This document shows positions 20,391 to 27,070 of a DNA stretch of 27,070 nucleotides, piece by piece. Within the stretch, counting starts at the first letter, position 1; every line of letters begins with the position of its first letter. Below the pieces are notes generated by a model. That model did no database searches. It was not told the DNA's origin and was given only the letters and a program-made list of their open reading frames with translations. The position numbers and the translations under genes were made by a program. Source of the DNA: a virus. Location: positions 1-27,070 of the IMG/VR virus record IMGVR_UViG_3300020183_000382; one strand, given 5' to 3'.

Positions 20391-20668
20391 TGGCAAAATA
20401 TAAAAACAGAAATGTCAAATTAAACGTACCATTTAGAGCATCAAATAGTTCTAAAAAATTTGCTGTATATGTAAGAGATTACAATTCTAATAAAATAAAA
20501 ATAGTAAGATTTGGAGCGAAAGGCATGAGTATCAAAAGGAATATTCCTAGTAGACAGAAATCATTTTTTGCAAGATTTAGACCTATTCTTGCAAATGTTA
20601 AAGGTCAAAAAAATTTATCTCCTGCGTATTGGGCAATTAAATCTTGGCAAAAGAATTTTAAAATTTAA
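20390..20668 (+). CDS. Conserved phage protein of unknown function
   Basis: A 92-residue basic protein with KLNVPFRASNSSKKFAVYVR, then IKIVRFGAKGMSIKRNIPSR and QKSFFARFRPILAN, and a tryptophan-bearing end (LSPAYWAIKSWQKNF). I recognise the KLN-x-P, YV+D, V+FG-x-KGMSIKR and R-F-x-ARF order from many cyanophages and pelagiphages, usually located near capsid genes. The function is not known; a structural or DNA-contacting role is likely. ATG overlaps the previous stop. Confidence 0.7.
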   Translation: MAKYKNRNVKLNVPFRASNSSKKFAVYVRDYNSNKIKIVRFGAKGMSIKRNIPSRQKSFFARFRPILANVKGQKNLSPAYWAIKSWQKNFKI

Positions 20669-20778
20669 TCTAAACAAAACATTTTTAATAGGATTACATC
20701 TATGATAATCTAATCAATTATCAAAATGTAAAAATTATTTAGTATAGAGTTTTTTATGAATTTTAAACCTGATTATAG

Positions 20779-20898
20779 ATGATTACTGAAAGTATTTTAA
20801 TTCTTAATTCAATTATTCCTTTAGAGATTAAAGTATTTATATTATTTATCTTTATTTATGTCATTCACCAAAAAATAAAAAAGTTTTTTGATTTATGA
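20779..20898 (+). CDS. 39-residue single-span membrane protein
   Basis: From ATG 20779 the frame gives a peptide with a long hydrophobic stretch (ESILILNSIIPLEIKVFILF, continuing IFIYVI) and a basic end (HQKIKKFFDL). Its TGA overlaps the next ATG (20895-20898). The 110 bases before it contain only an 8-codon frame and no convincing promoter. It could be a small inner-membrane protein; function unknown. The coupled end is the main evidence. Confidence 0.5.
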   Translation: MITESILILNSIIPLEIKVFILFIFIYVIHQKIKKFFDL

Positions 20899-21134
20899 AA
20901 TTTACTTTAACTTTGTATATATGTTCTTTAATAAACCAAACTTGTTACATTCCTACACAATTTCCTATTGAACAGGCAAGTTTTTATGATTGTATTAAAA
21001 ATGGAATCGGATTATCTTATGAAAATTTATTTTCTCAATCTAACTTTACTAGGCAACAAATTGAAGATAATCAATTATATGCAACATATACTTGTTTAGC
21101 TATTGAAAATAAGGTAAAAAAACCTGAAATTTAA
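20895..21134 (+). CDS. Cysteine-containing MKF-type protein, copy 1
   Basis: A 79-residue protein: MKFTLTLYICSLINQTCYIP, FPIEQASFYDCIKNGIGLSY, and a C-terminal ATYTCLAIENK. Four conserved Cys at about 10, 17, 32 and 69. It shares layout with the next gene's product: an MKF start, C-S-x-I-x-x-x-C, a central C after F-D/Y, and a C near the end. Such proteins recur in marine phages, without assigned role. The hydrophobic start may be a strand rather than a signal peptide. Coupled by ATGA to the membrane peptide before it. Confidence 0.65.
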   Translation: MKFTLTLYICSLINQTCYIPTQFPIEQASFYDCIKNGIGLSYENLFSQSNFTRQQIEDNQLYATYTCLAIENKVKKPEI

Positions 21135-21170
21135 TTAGATAAATGATTAAAAATAAGTATAGTTTATTTA

Positions 21171-21398
21171 ATGAAATTTGTAATAGTTTTTTCATTGTGT
21201 TCAGCTATAAGTAACTATTGTGGAAATCCAAGCGTGTATCCTAAAAAATTTGATTCGTGGACTGAATGTCATCAGTTTGCTGTTAAAAAGATGTATGAAA
21301 AATACAATGTAAGTCATAAAAAATTTAATGAAGAAAAATTGTTTTTAAAATATTTTTGTCATGAAAATCAGTCTGACAAAACCTCAGTTAAAAATTAG
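21171..21398 (+). CDS. Cysteine-containing MKF-type protein, copy 2
   Basis: A 75-residue paralogue of the gene 36 bases upstream: MKFVIVFSLCSAISNYCGNP, FDSWTECHQFAVKKMYEK, LFLKYFCHENQ. The Cys at about 10, 17, 32 and 63 align with copy 1. Its end overlaps the large terminase gene by 38 bases, an unusually long overlap for this genome. Tandem duplication followed by divergence is the simplest explanation. No function is known. Confidence 0.65.
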   Translation: MKFVIVFSLCSAISNYCGNPSVYPKKFDSWTECHQFAVKKMYEKYNVSHKKFNEEKLFLKYFCHENQSDKTSVKN

Positions 21399-22596
21399 TC
21401 AATCAAAAGCTAGATTTAGAATTTTAATATCAGGGCGAAGATTCGGTAAGACATATTTAGCGGTAACCGAAATGATGAAGTATGCTGCACAACCCAATAA
21501 AAAAGTTTGGTATGTTGCACCAACCTTTAAAATGGCTAAAGAAATAGTTTGGGGAACCTTAAAAGAAATGTTGAATAAATTTAATTGGATTGAAGATTTA
21601 AATGAAACTACTATGACAATAATATTAAAAAAATCTAATTCTTCTATTTCTTTAAAAGGTGCAGATAATTATGATAGTCTTCGAGGCACAGGCTTAGATT
21701 TTTTAATATTAGATGAATTTGCTGATATTGACAAACGTACATGGTATGAAGTTTTAAGGGCTAGTATTTCAGATACTTTAGGTCATGTCTTATTCTGTGG
21801 TACTCCCAAAGGATATGGAAATTGGTCTTATGAATTATATTTAAAAGGTAAACAAGATAAAGAATGGGAATCTTTTCAATTTACTACTTTAGATGGTCAA
21901 ATGGTTACTCTTAAAGAAATTGAACAAGCAAGACAAGATTTAGACATTAGAACTTTTAGGCAAGAATTTGAAGGTTCTTTTGAAAATTATTCGGGTGCAG
22001 TTTATTATAATTTTCACCCTGTGGATAGTGTAATAAAACGTGAAATAGATTGGCTAAAACCACTACATATAGGAATGGATTTTGGTATTGATCCAATGTC
22101 CGCTTGTGTTGGTCAAATTGAAAAAGAAAAAATATATATAGTTGATGAGATAATTATTTATGGTTCAAATACTGATGAAATGGTACAAGAAATAAGAGAC
22201 AGATATGGTTCTAAAATTCAAATTTTTATTTATCCTGATCCAGCTGCTAAGCAACGCAAAAGTTCTGCAGGTGGCAAAACTGATTTAAGTATTTTGCAAA
22301 ATGCTAATTTCAAAGTAAAAATCAAAAACAGTCATACTCCGATCAGAGATCGTATAAATAATGTCAATTCTATGTTTAAAGATTCTAATAACATAAGACA
22401 TATTTTTATTTCACAAACTTGCAAATCTTTGATAAAAGGATTACAAAGACAAATATACAAGGAAAATACAAATATTCCTGACAAAGAACAAGGATACGAC
22501 CACATGAATGATGCTTTAGGTTACATGATTGATTATATCAAACCTTTAAAATCTAATATTATATTTTCGAAACCAACCAGATGGGTGATGAAATAA
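21361..22596 (+). CDS. Terminase large subunit
   Basis: A 411-residue packaging motor. ATPase domain: Walker A SGRRFGKT (24-31), Walker B FLILDEFAD (114-122) with catalytic E119, and the coupling motif CGTPKG (146-151). Nuclease domain of the RNase H type: D240 in HIGMDFGID, D293 in IYPDPAAKQRK, and D380/D384 in GYDHMNDALGY. The GMDFGID and DHMNDA elements are typical of terminases of T4/PBSX-like type. It cuts concatemeric DNA and pumps it into the procapsid through the portal, whose gene follows with no gap. The small-subunit candidate lies upstream at 19656. Confidence 0.95.
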   Translation: MKISLTKPQLKISQSKARFRILISGRRFGKTYLAVTEMMKYAAQPNKKVWYVAPTFKMAKEIVWGTLKEMLNKFNWIEDLNETTMTIILKKSNSSISLKGADNYDSLRGTGLDFLILDEFADIDKRTWYEVLRASISDTLGHVLFCGTPKGYGNWSYELYLKGKQDKEWESFQFTTLDGQMVTLKEIEQARQDLDIRTFRQEFEGSFENYSGAVYYNFHPVDSVIKREIDWLKPLHIGMDFGIDPMSACVGQIEKEKIYIVDEIIIYGSNTDEMVQEIRDRYGSKIQIFIYPDPAAKQRKSSAGGKTDLSILQNANFKVKIKNSHTPIRDRINNVNSMFKDSNNIRHIFISQTCKSLIKGLQRQIYKENTNIPDKEQGYDHMNDALGYMIDYIKPLKSNIIFSKPTRWVMK

Positions 22597-24009
22597 ATGG
22601 CATATTCAAGAGAACAAGCATTAGACGTTCATAAAGACTATAAAGAAAATTTTATGAACTGGGAATATTATATAAGGTCATACAATGGTGGATATGATTA
22701 TAGTGTAGGTCAATACTTAAATAGGTATAATTTAGAGTTAGACAATGAATATACTCAAAGATTAAGAAACACGCCTTGCGATAATCATTGTAAAAATATA
22801 ATTCAAATTTATTCTAGTTTTTTATTCAGAGTAAAACCGACTAGAGAATTTGCTAGTTTGAGAGATGAAGCGTCCTTAGAATTTTTTTTAAAAGATGCTG
22901 ATTTAGAGGGTAACAATTTCAATTCAGTTATTAAACAAGCACAAAATTATGCTTCAATTTATGGTCAATGTTTTTTAATTTTAGATAAACCAAACATAAC
23001 AACTAACACAAGAGCCGAAGAATTAGAACAAGATATAAGACCATACTTAAGTATTGTTACCTCTGAAAATGTTTTAGATTGGAATTTTGAACGTCAAATC
23101 AATGGAAAGTATGAATTAAATTATTTAAAAATAAAAGAAGAAGTAGATCAATTTAAGGGTATGTATATTCGTATGTGGTACCTAGATCGAATTGATACTA
23201 TTTATTTACCACACCAATCAGAGCCTCAATTAATTGACAGCGTTGAAAATAAATTAGGTAAAATACCAGCAGTAATTCTGTATAATGCTAAATCTCATAA
23301 ACGAGCAATAGGTCATTCAGATTTAACTGATATAGCAGATTTACAGAAAAGTATTTATAACGAATATTCTGAAATGGAACAGTTAATCCGATTAACAAAT
23401 CACCCTTCATTAGTAAAAACTCCAAGTGTTAATGCTAGTGCAGGTGCGGGTGCAGTTATAGAAATGCCTGACGATATGGATTCTAATTTAAGACCTTATT
23501 TGTTACAACCTTCAGGAAGTTCTTTACAGTCAATAATGGATTCAATAAAAAATAAAGTAGAAAGTATAAATAGAATATCACACACAGGAGCAATCAGAAC
23601 AAGTAAAACTGGAGTGAGTTCAGGTGTTGCATTACAAACAGAGTTTGAATTATTAAATGCAAGATTATCAGAAAAAGCTGACAACCTTGAAATATGTGAA
23701 GAACAATTATTTAGATTGTATGCTTTATTCCAAGATACAATTTTTGATGGCGAAATAAATTATCCTGATTCATTTAATATTAGAGATTTTGCAAGTGATC
23801 TTACTTTCTTCCAACAAGCTAAAGCATTTGGTATTGCTTCACCTACTTTTGCAAAAGAAGTGGATAAAGAAATTGCAAGAGCAGTAATTGATGATGATGA
23901 AAAATTAGATAAAATTTTTGCGGAAATAGAATTTAAATCAGAAGTTGGAGAATTTACTCAAGAAGAAGTTCTAGTTCCTGACAAAGAAGTTGCTCAGGAA
24001 CAAATCTAA
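22597..24009 (+). CDS. Portal protein
   Basis: A 470-residue protein directly after the terminase, starting at the base after its stop. Portal-type features are the N-terminal WEYYIRSYNGGYDYSVGQYL, the middle LTDIADLQKSIYNEYSEMEQ and RLTNHPSLVKTPS, and RISHTGAIRTSKTGVSSGVAL (about 330-350) preceding a long helix. The C-terminal end is acidic and disordered (after about 450). It forms the 12-subunit ring through which DNA enters and leaves the head. Assignment is by order and pattern; it probably belongs to the DUF4055/SPP1-type group. Confidence 0.88.
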   Translation: MAYSREQALDVHKDYKENFMNWEYYIRSYNGGYDYSVGQYLNRYNLELDNEYTQRLRNTPCDNHCKNIIQIYSSFLFRVKPTREFASLRDEASLEFFLKDADLEGNNFNSVIKQAQNYASIYGQCFLILDKPNITTNTRAEELEQDIRPYLSIVTSENVLDWNFERQINGKYELNYLKIKEEVDQFKGMYIRMWYLDRIDTIYLPHQSEPQLIDSVENKLGKIPAVILYNAKSHKRAIGHSDLTDIADLQKSIYNEYSEMEQLIRLTNHPSLVKTPSVNASAGAGAVIEMPDDMDSNLRPYLLQPSGSSLQSIMDSIKNKVESINRISHTGAIRTSKTGVSSGVALQTEFELLNARLSEKADNLEICEEQLFRLYALFQDTIFDGEINYPDSFNIRDFASDLTFFQQAKAFGIASPTFAKEVDKEIARAVIDDDEKLDKIFAEIEFKSEVGEFTQEEVLVPDKEVAQEQI

Positions 24010-24012
24010 TAA

Positions 24013-25008
24013 ATGTCAGATATAGTTAAAGATGCAATTTTATACCGCATCAAACAGATAGATATTGCTGAAGCAAAATATTATGAAACTTTAATTAAAA
24101 CTTTAGACAATATTGAAAAACAAGTTGTTGATTCAGCTAGTAAGTTGCCTTTAACAGATGGTAAATTAATTGATCTTCAATCTGCTATTGCTATTAGACC
24201 TCAAATTAAATCTATATTAGAAAAAGAATATTTACTTTGGACAGATACTTTGGTGCGTGAGGGTTTTAATAAACAAGCTAAAAGAATTGAAAAAAGTTTT
24301 AAAGCAATAGGTAATATTCCAAAAGAGTTTCAAGAAATAACAAAAGGAGATTTGGCTCTTATTCAAAATTTAAAACAACAATATTTTATTCAGTTCAAAG
24401 ATGTCTCAAACACATTTACTCAAAAATTATCTGAAAAAGTTTATGAAAATACTTTATTAGGAACTGACTTTCCCACACTAGAAAAACAACTTAGACAAAC
24501 AATTAATGGTATCTATGCTAGTTCAGATGACAAAGAAATAAGTAAATTAGTAAATTTTATTAAAAATAACGAAAATAAAAAATCTGCATCAATACAAAAA
24601 CAAGTTAATGAATCTATACAAACCCTTCAATCAAAATTTGCAAGTGATCGAGTAGGTGAAAATATGAAAAGATATGCAGGACAAATTCTAAATGACTCAT
24701 TGAGGGATTTTGATGCGACTGTCAATTTTAACAAGGCACGGGACGCAGGGCTAGAATATCTTCAATATAATGGAGATATTATTCCTACTACAAGAGACCA
24801 TTGTAAAAATATTTTAAATGGTCTATATAGTAAAAGACCTGGGAATATCTTTACAATTGAAGAAGTTGAAGAAATATGGAACACCAAAAATTGGAAAGGT
24901 AAAAAATCAGGTAACCCTCTAATAGTTCGAGGGGGTTATAATTGTAGACACCATTGGAGTTATGTAAATTTAGATTGGTATAATAAAGATGGAGAACTTA
25001 TAATATAA
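24013..25008 (+). CDS. MuF-like head morphogenesis (minor head) protein
   Basis: A 331-residue protein. A long helical N-terminal half is followed by the MuF-type C-terminal domain: VNFNKARDAGLEYLQYNGDI, PTTRDHCKNILNGLYSKRP, EEVEEIWNT and IVRGGYNCRHHWSYVN (about 303-318). The tR-x-x-C and GG-x-NCRH motifs are diagnostic of SPP1 gp7/Mu gpF minor head proteins. A few copies associate with the portal in the procapsid. Its gene lies between portal and scaffold, as usual. Confidence 0.88.
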   Translation: MSDIVKDAILYRIKQIDIAEAKYYETLIKTLDNIEKQVVDSASKLPLTDGKLIDLQSAIAIRPQIKSILEKEYLLWTDTLVREGFNKQAKRIEKSFKAIGNIPKEFQEITKGDLALIQNLKQQYFIQFKDVSNTFTQKLSEKVYENTLLGTDFPTLEKQLRQTINGIYASSDDKEISKLVNFIKNNENKKSASIQKQVNESIQTLQSKFASDRVGENMKRYAGQILNDSLRDFDATVNFNKARDAGLEYLQYNGDIIPTTRDHCKNILNGLYSKRPGNIFTIEEVEEIWNTKNWKGKKSGNPLIVRGGYNCRHHWSYVNLDWYNKDGELII

Positions 25009-25024
25009 ACAAACAGGAGTCTTA

Positions 25025-25720
25025 ATGACGCAAGAAAAAGAGGTAGTTCAACCGAAAAATGAACAAACAAATGACACAGAAAATAAATCAGAAGTTAAAC
25101 AAATGACATTTACCCAAGAGCAACTTGATAAAATGATACAAGTTAGACTTGAGTCAGAAAAAAGAAAATATGAAAAAAAACTTCTTGAAGAAGAAAATAA
25201 ACAAGCTGAAATCATAAAACAAAAACAATTCCAAGAAGCTAAAACAAAATCTGATCTTGAAAAAATTATGCAAGAGAGATTACAAGAAAAAGAAAATGAG
25301 ATTATTAAATATAAAAGTCAAATTAAAAAAGACAAAATAGATAATACTATTTTAAGTTTTGCTTCTCAAAATAAAGCTATAAATCCACAACAAGTAGTTC
25401 TTTTATTAAAAGATCAAATAAAATATAATGATGATGGTAGAACAGAAATACTTGATAAAAATTCTAATATAAGATACAATCAAAAAGGTGAATTATTAAC
25501 TATTGAAGATTTAGTTAAAGAATTTCTAGATACTAACCAACATTTCCGACAAGCGTCTTTGTCTGGTTCAGGAAGCCAGAGTAGTATCGGTGGTAAGACT
25601 GTAAACCCAACTTTTAAAATTCAGGATTTAGATTTATCTCGACCAGAAGATCGTCAAGCGTATGCTGAATATAGAAAAAAACGTGATTCTAGTCCTGTAA
25701 AAATCAATTTAAATAAATAA
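25025..25720 (+). CDS. Capsid scaffolding protein
   Basis: A 231-residue, highly charged helical protein preceding the capsid gene. Residues about 28-110 form a coiled coil rich in E, K and Q (EEENKQAEIIKQKQFQEAKT). The C-terminal third contains GSGSQSSIGGKTVNP and a basic end suited to capsid contact. Scaffolds guide procapsid assembly and are then removed. AGGAG at 25015-25019 gives a good ribosome-binding site five bases before ATG, in contrast to most upstream genes, consistent with strong expression. No protease domain is seen, so release may be by exit or a host protease. Confidence 0.85.
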   Translation: MTQEKEVVQPKNEQTNDTENKSEVKQMTFTQEQLDKMIQVRLESEKRKYEKKLLEEENKQAEIIKQKQFQEAKTKSDLEKIMQERLQEKENEIIKYKSQIKKDKIDNTILSFASQNKAINPQQVVLLLKDQIKYNDDGRTEILDKNSNIRYNQKGELLTIEDLVKEFLDTNQHFRQASLSGSGSQSSIGGKTVNPTFKIQDLDLSRPEDRQAYAEYRKKRDSSPVKINLNK

Positions 25721-25738
25721 ACAATATAGGAAAAAAAA

Positions 25739-26584
25739 ATGGCAAATGAAACAACATCATCTACGCTTTCGGAATTATTTACCGAGATCGTAGCTGAAGC
25801 ACAATTTGTAGCTTCAGAAAAATCCATCATGAGAAACATAGTAAGAAATTACAGTATAATTGGTGGTGGTAAATCCGTTGAAGTTCCGATCTATGCTCAA
25901 GTATCCGCAGCAGCAGTAAACGAAGCAACTGATTTATCTAACACAGCAATCAACCCAACTAGTGTTACCATTACAGCTAGTGAAATCGGAATTATGACGA
26001 CTCTCACAGATTTAGCTAAAAATTCTGCACCAAGAAATGTAGCAGCAGATATTGGTAAATTATTTGGAGAAGCGATTGCAAGAAAACAAGACACAGACCT
26101 AACTGCATTATTTGATGGTTTTAGTACTGCACTTGGTGATGGAACAACAAATATAACCGCAGCAGTAATTTTCGATGCGTTATCCACACTTAGAGCAGCA
26201 GCATTACCAATCACAGAATGTCAGGTAGTATTGCACCCAAAAATTGCTTATGATCTTAAAGCGAACCTAACTAATACTTTCGCTAATAGTGCTTCAAATG
26301 ATTTAGCAAATGAAGCATTAAGAAATGGTTTCGTGGGTAAACTTGCAGGTTTAAATGTATTTGAAACTGCAAATTTAAGTAACACAGGAACAGCTGGCGA
26401 TTATAAAGGTGGGGCTTTCCATCGTGATGCTCTTGCTATGGCAATCATGCAAGATGTCAAGATTGAAACTCAACGAGATGCTTCTTTAAGAGCAGAAGAA
26501 ATTGTAGCAACTTCAGTTTATGGAGTAGCAGAAATAAATGATTCTTATGGTGTAGAATTACATCATGATTCATCTATTCAATAA
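25739..26584 (+). CDS. Major capsid protein (HK97 fold)
   Basis: A 281-residue protein after the scaffold, with composition typical of capsid proteins (Ala, Thr, Asn rich, higher G+C than its neighbours). Visible HK97-fold elements are an N-terminal arm (LSELFTEIVAEAQFVASEKS), an E-loop region (GGGKSVEVPIYAQVSAAAVN), a spine helix (NVAADIGKLFGEAIARKQDT), an A domain (ECQVVLHPKIAYDLKANLTN) and a final beta segment (IVATSVYGVAEINDSYGVEL). It forms the icosahedral shell. AGG at 25728-25730 lies before ATG in an A-rich leader. The stem-loop at 26601-26624 follows it. Confidence 0.92.
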   Translation: MANETTSSTLSELFTEIVAEAQFVASEKSIMRNIVRNYSIIGGGKSVEVPIYAQVSAAAVNEATDLSNTAINPTSVTITASEIGIMTTLTDLAKNSAPRNVAADIGKLFGEAIARKQDTDLTALFDGFSTALGDGTTNITAAVIFDALSTLRAAALPITECQVVLHPKIAYDLKANLTNTFANSASNDLANEALRNGFVGKLAGLNVFETANLSNTGTAGDYKGGAFHRDALAMAIMQDVKIETQRDASLRAEEIVATSVYGVAEINDSYGVELHHDSSIQ

Positions 26585-26600
26585 TCACAATGAATAATAT

Positions 26601-26624
26601 AAGAGGGCTAGAAATAGCCCTCTT
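26601..26624 (+). terminator. Perfect 10-bp stem-loop after the capsid gene
   Basis: AAGAGGGCTA (26601-26610), GAAA loop (26611-26614), TAGCCCTCTT (26615-26624). The stem is perfect, has six G-C pairs and a GNRA tetraloop, and lies 16 bases after the capsid stop. Only a short T run (TCTTGTT) follows, so it may be a leaky terminator or an RNA-stabilising 3' end rather than a full stop. Confidence 0.7.
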
Positions 26625-26648
26625 GTTAAACTTAAAGGATTATATAAA

Positions 26649-26855
26649 ATGAAAATAATAGAAAATATTAAAAAAGTTCAATTACAAAGAGGCAATAAAA
26701 CTATTTTTAGAAGTGAGGTAGACTACAAAACAAATTTAAAAATGTATAATTTTAGAGGATTTGAGCTTGTTGAAAATAATAAAAATCAAAATCCTGAAAT
26801 TAAAAAAGAAAATATTATTAAGTTAAATAAATCTAAACCAAAGAAAAAACTATGA
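26649..26855 (+). CDS. Small protein behind the capsid gene, function unknown
   Basis: A 68-residue basic protein (IENIKKVQLQRGNKTIFRSE, YKTNLKMYNFRGFELVEN, and a Lys-rich C-terminus). AAAGGA at 26634-26639 precedes ATG by nine bases. It sits just downstream of the capsid hairpin, in a zone where head decoration and head-tail joining genes are usual. The VQ-x-x-RGNK and FRGFELV elements are found in small phage proteins near the capsid; no function follows from this. Confidence 0.6.
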   Translation: MKIIENIKKVQLQRGNKTIFRSEVDYKTNLKMYNFRGFELVENNKNQNPEIKKENIIKLNKSKPKKKL

Positions 26856-26974
26856 ACCAATATCTAATATTTAAACTAAAAAAATGGAAAAAATATATCT
26901 GGATTAAAGCTAAAAATAACCCTTTTTATTCAATACCTTTAATTTGTTTATTAATTTATTTAATTTTTTTTTAG
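26852..26974 (+). CDS. 40-residue single-span membrane protein
   Basis: Start in ATGA overlap with the previous stop, end at TAG 26972-26974. The N-terminal half is basic and aromatic (FKLKKWKKYIWIKAKNNP) and the C-terminal half is a membrane helix (IPLICLLIYLIFF). The positive N-terminal half should remain in the cytoplasm. No family is recognised. Membrane peptides within head gene clusters occur in other marine phages, so it need not be an artefact. Confidence 0.5.
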   Translation: MNQYLIFKLKKWKKYIWIKAKNNPFYSIPLICLLIYLIFF

Positions 26975-26977
26975 ATT

Positions 26978-27070
26978 ATGCCAAACTTTACTGGTTCAAA
27001 TGTTATAGTAGCTGCTGATGTTTTAAAATATCAACCAGATGCTTATAGTTTTGGTCTATTAGCAGGAGAT
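26978..27070 (+). CDS. Start of a head or head-tail gene, cut by window edge
   Basis: From ATG 26978 the frame is open to the window end (31 codons: PNFTGSNVIVAADVLKYQPD, then SFGLLAGD). There is not enough sequence to name it. Its place after the capsid gene suggests a decoration, head completion or head-tail connector protein. Confidence 0.5.
   Translation, partial: MPNFTGSNVIVAADVLKYQPDAYSFGLLAGD

Noticed and set aside
20749-20775. 8-codon frame before the 39-residue membrane protein gene
   Set aside because: Too short to support; could at most be a leader peptide.
25897-26214. Leftward 105-codon frame in the capsid gene
   Set aside because: Antisense shadow created by the Ala/Thr-rich codon pattern of the capsid gene.
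1-27070. CRISPR arrays, tRNA genes, insertion sequences, integrase or attachment sites
   Set aside because: No regularly spaced direct repeats, cloverleaf-like segments, transposase or recombinase motifs were found by reading; a tRNA or repeat search program was not available.

Overview
The window is most of the genome of a small tailed double-stranded DNA phage with siphovirus-like (long, non-contractile tail) architecture. The DNA is strongly A+T-rich, genes are packed with 1-20 base overlaps, and many small proteins look like types seen in marine phages of SAR11 and related Alphaproteobacteria. The Cro/C1-type regulator also has the FQQIQKYEKG pattern frequent in alphaproteobacterial regulators. 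A marine alphaproteobacterial host is therefore an inference of moderate confidence. No integrase, attachment site, tRNA, CRISPR array or insertion sequence was found.

Layout. Bases 1-6674 carry the tail module rightward: the end of the tail tube protein, a tail assembly chaperone with a -1 frame extension, the tape measure, three minor tail proteins and a large gpJ-like tail hub. Bases 6694-9661 hold a glycine-rich tail fibre, two small marine-phage proteins and a 2-oxoglutarate/Fe(II) oxygenase. Bases 9648-11950 hold the lysis region: a T4-type lysozyme, a small coiled-coil/TM protein and a GTA-type 3TM holin, mixed with a metallophosphoesterase and a DUF3310 protein. Bases 11947-15969 are a leftward operon of short genes that includes a PD-(D/E)XK exonuclease, a protein ending in an SSB-type acidic tip, an XRE regulator, a lipoprotein and several tiny proteins. 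Bases 15970-16298 form the divergent control region. From 16299 transcription runs rightward again: a winged-helix protein, a Ref-like HNH nuclease, a TET-associated-type glycosyltransferase, a replication initiator with origin-like iterons inside its gene, small basic and cysteine-rich proteins, then the small and large terminase, portal, MuF-like protein, scaffold and major capsid protein, ending in head-tail genes cut by the right edge.

The left edge falls inside the tail tube gene and the right edge just after the capsid gene. The two edges are therefore probably joined in the real genome by a missing stretch of a few kb encoding head-tail connectors (inference). In what is visible there is no DNA polymerase, primase or helicase, so replication probably relies on the host replisome recruited by the initiator at 18275-18832. 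The exonuclease, SSB-tip protein and Ref-like nuclease would supply recombination functions.

The strongest non-gene signals are three exact copies of an 11-base iteron (plus degenerate ones) inside the initiator gene, read in two different reading frames; three successive stem-loops in the leader of the rightward early operon, the last with a loop complementary to the Shine-Dalgarno; the -1 frame tail chaperone extension without a classical slippery heptamer; and a chain of very small genes (29, 51 and 56 codons) hidden in the leftward operon.
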